Origin: Alloboseaceae bacterium BT-24-1
Lineage (GTDB): Bacteria > Pseudomonadota > Alphaproteobacteria > Rhizobiales > Beijerinckiaceae
Direction of reading: 5' to 3'
Assembly (NCBI GenBank): GCA_025846845.1
Contig: JAOYTL010000008.1
Span: forward strand, 62,001 to 126,000
DNA: 64,000 bases
Both the position numbers and the translations under genes were made by a program. Shown one piece after another: positions 1-7,706 of the stretch (its first letter is position 1; every line of letters starts with the position of its first letter). Below the pieces are notes generated by a model. That model was not told the origin of the DNA. It saw only the letters and a program-made list of their open reading frames with translations, and searched no databases.

Positions 1-1
1 C

Positions 2-571
2 GCCGCCCGCAGCGTGCTCACCGCCGAGCGTACCGCGCTCAACATCGCCCAGCGCCTCTCCGGCATCGCCAACGAGACGGCCCGCTATGCCGCCGCCATG
101 GCCGGCAGCAAGGCGCGCCTGATCGACACCCGCAAGACCACGCCCGGCCTGCGCATGATGGAGAAGCACGCCGTGACCTGCGGCGGCGGCCTCAACCACC
201 GCCTCGGCCTCGACAACGGCGTGATGATCAAGGACAACCACATCGCCGTCTGCGGCAGCATCACCGCCGCCGTCGAGCGCGCCCGCAAGAAGCTGCCGGT
301 GCTGACCAAGCTCGAGGTCGAATGCGACCGGCTCGAGCAGGTCGAGGAGGCCGCCAAGGCCGGCGCCGACGTGATCATGCTCGACAACATGTCGGTCGCC
401 GACATGACCAAGGCGGTCGAGCTGATCGCCGGCCGCGCCAAGGTCGAGGCCTCCGGCGGCATCAACATCGACACGATCGGCCCGATCTCCAGGACCGGCG
501 TCGACTACATCTCGACCAGCAAGATCACCCAATCGGCGCCGGCGGTGGATATCGGCCTCGACGAAGCCTGA
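2..571 (+). CDS. nadC: Nicotinate-nucleotide pyrophosphorylase (carboxylating), 3' part
   Basis: The 5' end lies outside the window; about 189 codons are present and stay in frame from base 2. NadC condenses quinolinate with PRPP to give nicotinate mononucleotide, CO2 and pyrophosphate in de novo NAD synthesis in the cytoplasm. Family motifs are clear: LTAERTALN, the DTRKTTPGLR block, HRLGLDNGVMIKDNH with the basic residues that bind quinolinate and PRPP phosphates, VECD, IMLDNM and EASGGI near the C-terminus. The stop is followed after only 6 bp by the kinase-phosphorylase fusion gene, so the two are probably co-transcribed. This matters because the fusion protein is predicted to make PRPP, one of the NadC substrates. 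Confidence 0.95.
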   Translation, partial: AARSVLTAERTALNIAQRLSGIANETARYAAAMAGSKARLIDTRKTTPGLRMMEKHAVTCGGGLNHRLGLDNGVMIKDNHIAVCGSITAAVERARKKLPVLTKLEVECDRLEQVEEAAKAGADVIMLDNMSVADMTKAVELIAGRAKVEASGGINIDTIGPISRTGVDYISTSKITQSAPAVDIGLDEA

Positions 572-577
572 GCAACG

Positions 578-2620
578 ATGCGGCCCGGTACCTTCTTCCT
601 GATCGTCGGCCCGAGCGGAGCCGGCAAGGACTCGCTGATCGACGGCGCCCGCACCTTGCTGGAGCCGACCGGCCGCTATGTCTTCGCCCGTCGCGTCGTC
701 ACCCGCCCGGCCGGATCGCCGGGCGAGGACCACGACGCGGCGACGGACGAAGCCTTCGATGCGCGCGAGGCCGAGGGCGACTTCCTGATCACCTGGGGCG
801 CCCATGGCCTGCGCTACGGCCTGCCGGCTGAGCTCAAGCGCCTGGTCGAGACCGGCCGCAACGTCATCGCCAACGGCTCGCGCGCCACGATCGCGGCGCT
901 CGCCAACCGCCTGCCGCGCTTCGTCGTGGTCGAGGTCACTGCGCCGCCCGAAGTGCTCGCTGCCCGGATCGCCGGGCGCGGGCGCGAGAGCGGCGAAGCC
1001 ATCGAGAAGCGCCTGTCGCGCACGGTCGAACCCCGTCCGGAAGGGATCAGGGCGGCGACGATCTGCAACGACCAGAGCGTCGAGATCGGCGTCGAGCGCT
1101 TCATCGCCGCGGTCGAGGCCGCCGCCAACACGATGCGGCTGCGCCGGCTGCCGCTCTTCGCCGGCCGGGCGCATTGCGCCTACCTTCCGGCCAAGGGCGA
1201 GATCGTCAACGGCTTCGATTATCTTGGGCCGGGCCGGATCGAGATTTCGGGAGCCACAGCCAGCACCCGCTCGGACGTGCAGGTCATCGACCTGCCCTCG
1301 CTACTCGCCGGCGACGAGATCGGCCTGTCGGCCGAGGCTTTCGACGAGCTCGGCCTGCCCGAGGGTAGCGAGGTCACGCTCCGGCGCACGCCTTCGCCCG
1401 AGAGCCGCGCCGCGCTGACTCGCAAGATCCAGGGCGGCGAGCTCTCGGAAGAGCAGTACCACACGCTGATCCGTGACATCGTCGAGGCCCGCTATCCCGA
1501 TGGCGAAGTCGCGGCGTTTCTGGTCGCGGCGACGCAGAAGCTCTCCGATAACGAGGTCGTCTCGCTGGCGCGGGTGCGCAGCCGCTTCGCGCAAAAGATC
1601 ACCTGGCCGGACAGGATCGTCGTCGACAAGCATTCGATGGGCGGGATTCCCGGCAGCCGGATCACGCTGATCGTCGTGCCGATCGTCGCGGCGCACGGCG
1701 CCTTCCTGATGCCGAAGACCTCGTCGCGCGCCATCACCTCGGCGGCGGGCACGGCCGATGCGATGGAGGCGCTCGCCCGCGTCGAGCTCAATCCGGCCGA
1801 ATTGCGCACCTGCGTCGAAAAAGCCCGCGGCTGCATCGCCTGGAACGGGCGGCTCAACCATTCCGTCGTCGATGACGTGATGAACGCGATCACGCGGCCG
1901 CTCGGCATCGATTCGAACCGCTGGTCGGTCGCCTCGATCCTGTCGAAGAAACTCACGGCAGGCTCGACCCATGTCATCGTTGACCTGCCCTATGGCCCGC
2001 GCGCCAAGCTGAAAAGCGGGGCGGAGGCGGCCGAGCTCGCGAAACTGTTCGAGACGGTCGGAGCCGGGCTCGGCCTCGTGGTCAAGGCCTTCCCGACCGA
2101 CGGCACCCGCCCGATCGGGCGCGGCATCGGCCCGGCGCTGGAATGCCGCGATGTCGGCTGGGTGCTCGACAACGACCCGCAGGCGCCGACCGACCTCGTC
2201 GAGAAAGCGCTGTTCTTCGCCAGCCGCATCCTCGGCTGGGACCCGGCCCTGGGCTCGGTCGCGGCCGGGCGTGCGCGAGCAGAGGAGCTGCTGCGCTCCG
2301 GCGCGGCGCGCGCCGCTTTCGAGCGGATCATCGATGCGCAGGGGCGGCGCGAACCGCCGGTCGCGCCCGGCCTGCTCGTCCATACAGTGCGCTCGCCAAA
2401 GGCCGGCACGGTCATCGAGATCGACGGCTGGGCGGTCGCCGGCATCGCCCGGCGCGCCGGTGCACCCTTCGACAAAGCGGCCGGCATCGACCTGCGCCGT
2501 CATGTCGGCGACACCGTCTCCGTCGGCGATCCGCTCTTTGCCATCCATGCCAGCGCCTCAAGCGACCTCGATGAGGCGAAGGCGATGGCGGAAGGGTGTG
2601 ACTGCTACGTGATCGGGTAG
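578..2620 (+). CDS. PhnN-type ribose 1,5-bisphosphokinase fused to AMP phosphorylase-like (DeoA family) domain
   Basis: This 680-residue protein is one uninterrupted frame. Residues 1 to about 185 are a PhnN domain with Walker A GPSGAGKDS at 11-19; this family phosphorylates ribose 1,5-bisphosphate to PRPP. Residues 186 to 680 are a complete nucleoside/nucleotide phosphorylase of the DeoA superfamily. The phosphate loop reads KHSMGGIPGSR (351-361) and is followed by PKTSSRAITSAAGTAD (from about 379). This is the archaeal AMP phosphorylase pattern and differs from the KHSTGGVGD of thymidine phosphorylases. The junction is abrupt: Met186 starts MRLRRL, which looks like the native start of a stand-alone phosphorylase, as if only the phnN stop codon had been lost. 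AMP phosphorylases convert NMP plus phosphate to base plus ribose 1,5-bisphosphate, so the product of one half would be the substrate of the other. Substrate specificity is inferred. Internal initiation at base 1133 is possible, but no good ribosome binding site precedes it. Confidence 0.9.
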   Translation: MRPGTFFLIVGPSGAGKDSLIDGARTLLEPTGRYVFARRVVTRPAGSPGEDHDAATDEAFDAREAEGDFLITWGAHGLRYGLPAELKRLVETGRNVIANGSRATIAALANRLPRFVVVEVTAPPEVLAARIAGRGRESGEAIEKRLSRTVEPRPEGIRAATICNDQSVEIGVERFIAAVEAAANTMRLRRLPLFAGRAHCAYLPAKGEIVNGFDYLGPGRIEISGATASTRSDVQVIDLPSLLAGDEIGLSAEAFDELGLPEGSEVTLRRTPSPESRAALTRKIQGGELSEEQYHTLIRDIVEARYPDGEVAAFLVAATQKLSDNEVVSLARVRSRFAQKITWPDRIVVDKHSMGGIPGSRITLIVVPIVAAHGAFLMPKTSSRAITSAAGTADAMEALARVELNPAELRTCVEKARGCIAWNGRLNHSVVDDVMNAITRPLGIDSNRWSVASILSKKLTAGSTHVIVDLPYGPRAKLKSGAEAAELAKLFETVGAGLGLVVKAFPTDGTRPIGRGIGPALECRDVGWVLDNDPQAPTDLVEKALFFASRILGWDPALGSVAAGRARAEELLRSGAARAAFERIIDAQGRREPPVAPGLLVHTVRSPKAGTVIEIDGWAVAGIARRAGAPFDKAAGIDLRRHVGDTVSVGDPLFAIHASASSDLDEAKAMAEGCDCYVIG

Positions 2621-2630
2621 CGGCGAAGCC

Positions 2631-3086
2631 TCAGCGCAATTGCTTCAACAGCGCGATCAGCGTCGCCCGCTGGTTGGTGGCGAGCGGGGCCAGCGTCACC
2701 TTGGTCACCGTCTCCGCCTTGGGCAGGAGTTCGCGGGTGTAGTCGACGCCGGCCGGGCTGAGCTCGACGATGAGCCGGCGGCCGTCCTCGGGATCGGGCT
2801 TGGTCTGCACCAGCTTGCGCTTGAGCAGCCTGTCGACCACGCCCTTGATCGTGGCGGCGTCCATCGCGGTCTGGCGGCCGAGCAGGTTCTGCGAGGAGCC
2901 GCCATCCTGATAGAGCCGGGCCAGCACCGCCCATTGCGTCGGTGTCAGGTCACTGCCCATGATCTCGTTGAAGATCGAGACATGGCGCTGCGCCGCCTGG
3001 CGCATGATGAAGCCGACCTGCTCGGCGAGATCATAGCTCTCGTCGGCAGGCTCGGGTGTCTCGGCCGCACTACCCGGTCGCGCCAT
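2631..3086 (-). CDS. MarR family transcriptional regulator
   Basis: This 151-residue protein has a winged helix typical of MarR repressors: LTPTQWAVLARLYQDGGSSQNLLGRQTAMDAATIKGVVDRL spans the recognition region, followed by a wing containing DPEDGRRLIVELS. It would act as a dimer that releases DNA on binding a small phenolic or related ligand. The start at 3086 has AGGA about 8 nt upstream. An 18-bp perfect palindrome lies 9 bp upstream of the start codon and is probably its own operator. The gene lies downstream of, and in the same direction as, the oxidoreductase and sugar transporter genes, and its 3' end faces the kinase-phosphorylase gene 10 bp away. The ligand and any other targets cannot be read from the sequence. 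Confidence 0.88.
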   Translation of the reverse strand: MARPGSAAETPEPADESYDLAEQVGFIMRQAAQRHVSIFNEIMGSDLTPTQWAVLARLYQDGGSSQNLLGRQTAMDAATIKGVVDRLLKRKLVQTKPDPEDGRRLIVELSPAGVDYTRELLPKAETVTKVTLAPLATNQRATLIALLKQLR

Positions 3087-3095
3087 TGTTGATCC

Positions 3096-3113
3096 TCGTT
3101 CGTATACGAACGA
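3096..3113. promoter_or_regulatory. 18-bp perfect palindrome, probable MarR operator
   Basis: TCGTTCGTATACGAACGA is its own reverse complement over all 18 bases and lies 9 bp upstream of the marR start codon. MarR dimers typically bind palindromes of 16 to 20 bp that overlap their own promoters, so autorepression is the simplest reading. Confidence 0.75.
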
Positions 3114-3200
3114 TATCCCTAGCGTGGTTTCCGGCCGACCGAAACCGGCCCGATATACGAGAATTGCACTTTGTCCCCGCCGAGCCAGCGAAACAGCCCG

Positions 3201-4313
3201 TCAGACCGTCGTCCAGCACCCCTCACGGAAACTCCTGGCCGCGGCCTCGACCGTGCGTTCGATCCGCAGGCCGGCCTCGAAATCGAGGAGATGTGCCGGT
3301 TCTCCCGCAATGGCGCGGAGCAATTCACGGCATTCGATGATCTTGAGCTCGTTGAAGCCGAGACCGTGGCCGGGCGCCGGGATGAAGCGGCCATAGGGCT
3401 CGTGCGCCGGCGCGGTCAGGATGCGGCGGAAGCCCTGGAGATCGCTGGCGACCTCGGCGGTGTAGAGCTCGATCTCGTTCATCCGCTCCTGATCATAGGC
3501 GATCGTGCCCCTCGCGCCGAAGACCTGCAGGGCGATCCGGCCCTTGCGACCCCAGGCCGAGCGATTGAGCGCGACGAGACCGGAGGCGCCGGATGACAGA
3601 CGCAGCAGGAGCGTGGCGATATCGTGCGTCTCGACCGGACGGCTGCCACCGGCCGCGAGCGCGCGCTCCGCATAGGGCCTGGCCATGTCGGCCATCACCG
3701 AAGCGACCTCGCCGACCAGCACCTTGAGCAGCGAGAAGGCGTGCACGCCGAAATCGTCGAGCGCGCCATGACCGGAGGCGGCCTCGCTCTTCCAGGAGAA
3801 GAGCGCGCCGGCATCGGCCATGAAATCCTCGTCCATCTCGACGCGGACATGGTTGACTTCGCCGATCGCACCCTCCGCGATCAGGCGCTTGGCCAGACGG
3901 ATCGCCGGGTTCTGGATGTAGTTGTAGCCGAGCGCGGCAACCGTCCCGGCCGCTTTCGCCGCCGCCAGCATGGCCTGCGCATCACTGATGCTGGTCGCCA
4001 TCGGCTTCTCGCACCAGACATGCTTGCCGGCCTCAAGCGCTGCGATCGCCATCTCAGCATGAAAGGCGTTCGGCGTCGTGATCGAGACGACATCGACATC
4101 GGGATGGGCGATGAGCGCCTTCCAGTCGGTGGTCGACTCCGTGAAGCCGAACTCGCCGGCGCGCTGCGCCGCAAGGGCTTCGTCGACCTCGCAGAGCACC
4201 GCGAGCTTCGGACGGGGCACATCGCCGAAGACCGGCGCGACGGCGTTCCAGGCGAGCGCATGGCACTTGCCCATATAGCCGGTGCCGATCAGGCCGACGC
4301 CGAGCGCGCGCAT
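3201..4313 (-). CDS. Gfo/Idh/MocA family NAD(P)-dependent oxidoreductase
   Basis: This 370-residue protein has an N-terminal Rossmann fold (GLIGTGYMGKCHA) and the CEKPMA motif, whose lysine is catalytic in inositol dehydrogenases and glucose-fructose oxidoreductases. A C-terminal alpha/beta substrate domain follows. It should oxidise a sugar, polyol or sugar acid with NAD(P). The ATG at 4313 is preferred because GGAG stands 7 nt upstream; a TTG two codons earlier is less likely. The gene lies 46 bp downstream of a sugar ABC transporter in the same direction, so it probably acts on the imported compound. The substrate is unknown. Confidence 0.88.
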   Translation of the reverse strand: MRALGVGLIGTGYMGKCHALAWNAVAPVFGDVPRPKLAVLCEVDEALAAQRAGEFGFTESTTDWKALIAHPDVDVVSITTPNAFHAEMAIAALEAGKHVWCEKPMATSISDAQAMLAAAKAAGTVAALGYNYIQNPAIRLAKRLIAEGAIGEVNHVRVEMDEDFMADAGALFSWKSEAASGHGALDDFGVHAFSLLKVLVGEVASVMADMARPYAERALAAGGSRPVETHDIATLLLRLSSGASGLVALNRSAWGRKGRIALQVFGARGTIAYDQERMNEIELYTAEVASDLQGFRRILTAPAHEPYGRFIPAPGHGLGFNELKIIECRELLRAIAGEPAHLLDFEAGLRIERTVEAAARSFREGCWTTV

Positions 4314-4359
4314 GAGCAATCTCCGTAGCGAAATGGGAGGAGTGGATATGCCTTGGGCG

Positions 4360-5154
4360 TCAGACCGTGCCGCCGAGCTCCTCCGAGACCGCCTGCAATT
4401 CCTTGCCGCCGGCCATCAGGTTCTGCAGCTCGTCCATGGCGATACCGGACTTGGCGTAGGTGCCGAGCGTCTTGCCGCGGTTGAGCACGGTGAAGCGGTC
4501 GCCGACGGCATAGGCGTGGCGGACATTGTGGGTGATGAAGATCACGCCAAGGCCCTTGGCACGCACGAGATTGATGTATTTCAGGACCATCGAGGTCTGG
4601 GCGACGCCGAGCGCCGAGGTCGGCTCGTCCAAAATCAGCACCTTGGCGCCGAAATAGACGGCGCGGGCGATGGCGACGCATTGGCGCTCACCGCCGGAGA
4701 GCGTGCCGACCGCCTGGTGCGGATCGCGGATGTCGATGCCGATCCTGTGCATCTCGTCGCGCGTCACCGCATGGGCGAGGTCGAAATCGATCCATTTGAG
4801 CAGGCCGAAGCCGCGGATCGGCTCGCGCCCCATGAAGAAGTTCCGCGTGATCGACATCAACGGGATCATCGCCAGGTCCTGGTAGACGGTGGCAATGCCG
4901 GCATCGAGCGCATCGCGCGGGCTCGAGAAGGCGACCGGCCGGCCCTCGACCAGGAACTCGCCCGAGCTCGGCTTATGACAGCCCGACAGCGTCTTGATCA
5001 GTGTCGACTTGCCGGCTCCGTTGTCGCCGAGCAGGCAGAGCACTTCGCCGGCGGAGACCTTGAGCGAGACGCCCGAGAGCGCGATCACCGAGCCGAAATG
5101 CTTGACGATGTCGCGGACCTCGATGAGCGGGGCCTGTTCCGGAGCTGTCGTCAT
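4360..5154 (-). CDS. Sugar ABC transporter ATP-binding protein (single-domain, FrcA-like)
   Basis: This 264-residue ATPase has Walker A GDNGAGKST, the Q-loop YQDLAMIP, signature LSGGERQ, Walker B VLILDEPTSALG and the switch histidine in FITHNV. It carries one nucleotide-binding domain, like FrcA of rhizobial fructose transporters, and not the two fused domains of RbsA, so it would work as a homodimer. The start at 5154 is 2 bp from the permease stop, which indicates translational coupling. It powers import through the permease encoded upstream. Confidence 0.92.
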   Translation of the reverse strand: MTTAPEQAPLIEVRDIVKHFGSVIALSGVSLKVSAGEVLCLLGDNGAGKSTLIKTLSGCHKPSSGEFLVEGRPVAFSSPRDALDAGIATVYQDLAMIPLMSITRNFFMGREPIRGFGLLKWIDFDLAHAVTRDEMHRIGIDIRDPHQAVGTLSGGERQCVAIARAVYFGAKVLILDEPTSALGVAQTSMVLKYINLVRAKGLGVIFITHNVRHAYAVGDRFTVLNRGKTLGTYAKSGIAMDELQNLMAGGKELQAVSEELGGTV

Positions 5155-5156
5155 GC

Positions 5157-6305
5157 TCAGCGCTCCCCTGTCGCCTTGCGGCGGATGTAGTTGTTGAACA
5201 GCACGGCGAGCAGCAGCATGCCGCCGAGGAAGACCTGGAACCAGTCGCTGTCGAAGCTGGTGTAGGTCAGGCCGATCGAGACCATGCCGAAGATGATCGC
5301 GCCGAAGAAGGCGCCGATCGCCGAGCCATAGCCGCCGGTGAGCAGGCAGCCGCCGATCACGGCGGCGATGATCGCCTCGAACTCCTTCTGGAAGCCGCGG
5401 CGGGCATCGGTCGAGCCGGCATCGAGCACGGTCAGGATGGCGACCAGCGTGGCGGCGCAGGCGGTCAGCACGAACAGGGTCGTCTTGACCAGGTTGACCG
5501 GGACGCCGGAATTGCGGGCCGCATTGGGATCGCCGCCGGCAGCGAAGATCCAGTTGCCGAAGCGGGTGCGCAGCAGGACATAGGTCGCAAGCGCCGCAAT
5601 GGCGAGGAACCAGAGGATCGAGACCGGGACGCCGGTCACGGTCGGCGTGCCGTTCGGGAACTTGGCGATCCAATCGGCTTTGGCGAGCCAGGCGAAGAGC
5701 GGCTCCAGCGCCTGACCGGAAAAAAGCTCGCGAATCAGACCCTCGCCCGCCTTGTCGCCGATGCCGCGCAACTGCGTCGAGCCGCCCGTCGCCCATTTCA
5801 GCCCGACCAGCGAGAGCCCGCGCAGGATGAAGAGGAAGGCGAGGGTAACAATGAAGGAGGGCAGGCGGGTGCGGATGACGATCTGGCCGTTCACCGCGCC
5901 CATCAGCCCGGCGAAGACGAAGGTCGCGACGATCGCTGCCAGCAGCGGCAGGTCGCCGACGACGATCAGCGCGCCGAAAACGAGGCCGGCGAAGGCGATC
6001 ATCGAGCCGATCGAAAGGTCGAATTCGCCGCCGATCATCAAGAGCGCGGCGGCAATCGCGAGAATGCCGAGCTGGCCCGCCGGCGAGAGGACCGTCATCA
6101 GGCCGGCGAGGGTGAACATTGCCGGATTGGCGGTGAGTGCGAAAAAGATCGTCACCAGCACGAGCCCGGCGACAGCGCCGAGCTCGGGCCGGCGCATCAG
6201 CCGGGCGATCAGCGAGACGCGGCGCAGCCGTTCGTCACGAGCTTCTGCGGCCGGGTCAGCGGAACGGGACGGGCCCGCGGCGAGATCGGCGGTCGATGTC
6301 GTCAT
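5157..6305 (-). CDS. Sugar ABC transporter permease (RbsC/FrcC family)
   Basis: This 382-residue hydrophobic protein has about ten predicted membrane segments. It has the family motif GGEFDLSIGSMIAF and a C-terminal GGCLLTGGYGSAIGAFFGAIIFG block. It forms the inner membrane channel for a carbohydrate uptake transporter of the CUT2 class. The gene lies between the binding protein gene (70 bp upstream) and the ATPase gene (2 bp downstream), on the same strand. It has a hydrophilic N-terminal extension of about 40 residues before the first membrane helix. Confidence 0.92.
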   Translation of the reverse strand: MTTSTADLAAGPSRSADPAAEARDERLRRVSLIARLMRRPELGAVAGLVLVTIFFALTANPAMFTLAGLMTVLSPAGQLGILAIAAALLMIGGEFDLSIGSMIAFAGLVFGALIVVGDLPLLAAIVATFVFAGLMGAVNGQIVIRTRLPSFIVTLAFLFILRGLSLVGLKWATGGSTQLRGIGDKAGEGLIRELFSGQALEPLFAWLAKADWIAKFPNGTPTVTGVPVSILWFLAIAALATYVLLRTRFGNWIFAAGGDPNAARNSGVPVNLVKTTLFVLTACAATLVAILTVLDAGSTDARRGFQKEFEAIIAAVIGGCLLTGGYGSAIGAFFGAIIFGMVSIGLTYTSFDSDWFQVFLGGMLLLAVLFNNYIRRKATGER

Positions 6306-6375
6306 GGCGCGCCTCCTGAGCTTCTGAACCGTCCGGGAGGAGCGCAGCGGCGCGGGGCGCGCCGCTGCGGCTCAC

Positions 6376-7311
6376 TCAGCGGATGCCCTTGGCCGAGAGG
6401 TCGACGACCTGGGCCGCCTTCTCCTTGGTGACGAGATTCGGGCCGGAGGGGACATTGCCGCCGGGGACGAGGCCGTATTCGGCGTTGAGCGCCAGGAAGG
6501 CGACCGGCAGATAGCCCTGCAGAAACTGCTGCTGGTCGATGCCGAAGGCCGCTTCGCCCGCCGCGATCGCCTTGAGGAAGTTGGCCGAGAGATCGAAGGT
6601 GGCGACGCGGACGGTGGCGATCTTGCCGGCTTCCTTGACGCCCGCCAGGGTCGGCTCGCCGCCGAGCGAGGCGCTCAGCGCCATCACCGTGTCGACGCTG
6701 GCATCGGAGAGCGCCGCCTTGACCTTGGAGCGGATCTCGGACGGATCGTTCGAGACCGGCAGGGTCGTGACCTTGCCCTTGAAGCCTTCGGCGAAACCCT
6801 TGCAGCGCAAATCGAGCGCGACATTGCCGACCTCGTGGTTGACGCAGACGCCGACCTTGCCGCCCATGCTGGCGAGCTTCTCGCCGGCGGCCTTGCCCGC
6901 ATCGAACTCATCCTGGCCGACATGCAAGAGGGCGCCGAGCTTCTTCGAGACGTCGGAGCCGGAGTTCATCGAGATCACCGGGATGCCGGCGGCGACCGCC
7001 TTCTGGATCGATGGGCCGAGCGCCGAGGCGTCGGGGATCGAGACGACGAGACCGGCCGGCTTCTGGTTCACCGCGGCGTCGATCAGCTGGCTCATCGCCA
7101 CCATGTCGAAGGTCTCGGGGGCGCGATAATCGACGGAGACCTTGAGATCGGCGGCCGCCTTGGCGACACCGTTCTTGACCACCGACCAGAACGGGTCCGC
7201 GGCCTGGCCATGGCTGACGACGATGATCCTGGTGCTCTGGGCGACGCTCGGCGTCGCACCGGCGACGGCGATGGCGGCGGCAGCAATCATCCCTGCGAGA
7301 AAACGCTTCAT
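6376..7311 (-). CDS. Sugar ABC transporter periplasmic binding protein (RbsB/FrcB-like)
   Basis: This 311-residue protein starts with a Sec signal peptide ending near SVAQS, followed by a Peripla_BP_4 fold: IIVVSHGQAADPFWSVVKNGV, then GLVVSIPDASALGPSIQKAVAAGIPVISMNSG. It would capture a monosaccharide or related compound in the periplasm. GGGAGGATGAG directly precedes the ATG, a strong ribosome binding site. It is the first gene of the binding protein-permease-ATPase-oxidoreductase order, so the operon promoter should lie in the AT-rich region upstream. The exact sugar cannot be deduced. Confidence 0.92.
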   Translation of the reverse strand: MKRFLAGMIAAAAIAVAGATPSVAQSTRIIVVSHGQAADPFWSVVKNGVAKAAADLKVSVDYRAPETFDMVAMSQLIDAAVNQKPAGLVVSIPDASALGPSIQKAVAAGIPVISMNSGSDVSKKLGALLHVGQDEFDAGKAAGEKLASMGGKVGVCVNHEVGNVALDLRCKGFAEGFKGKVTTLPVSNDPSEIRSKVKAALSDASVDTVMALSASLGGEPTLAGVKEAGKIATVRVATFDLSANFLKAIAAGEAAFGIDQQQFLQGYLPVAFLALNAEYGLVPGGNVPSGPNLVTKEKAAQVVDLSAKGIR

Positions 7312-7706
7312 CTCATCCTCCCATGCGGGGATGTTCCCCGCTTTCGTTGTCGGTCCGATCGGGCGCGATCGGCCGGTTGTCGGGCGATTTGGCGGCCCGC
7401 GGAGCGTCGCGGACTACCTGGATGGCGAAGGCGGGAGGACGCGCTCCAAGCGCGACCACCAACTCTGCGCTTCATTCAAAACGAAACAAAAAAACCGTTT
7501 TTAATACCCAATAGAATAATCATTCCACTGCGCATGCACGCCTGTCAAGCGCCTTCTGCGTCGATGACATACCGGAGCGTGTGCCTGTTCATTCCACACG
7601 GACCGGCGAAACCCATCACCAATATCGATTTGCCAGGAATGGGCAGCGGCCCCGATTGTCCTTCGATCGAAGCGGCGCCACCGGGCGTCCGATATCGGGG
7701 GAATCC
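7312..7706. other. Divergent intergenic region between sugar operon and M20 hydrolase
   Basis: These 395 bases hold no convincing gene. Bases 7470-7535 are much more AT-rich than the surroundings and contain a 13-bp inverted repeat, AAAAAC-C-GTTTTT, at 7489-7501. This segment could hold promoters and an operator for the sugar operon. I see no clear -35/-10 pair, and no regulator gene stands beside it. Confidence 0.4.

Noticed and set aside
1301..2548. A 415-codon frame on the minus strand
   Set aside because: It lies opposite the kinase-phosphorylase gene; its composition is a mirror of high-GC codon use, with no domain.
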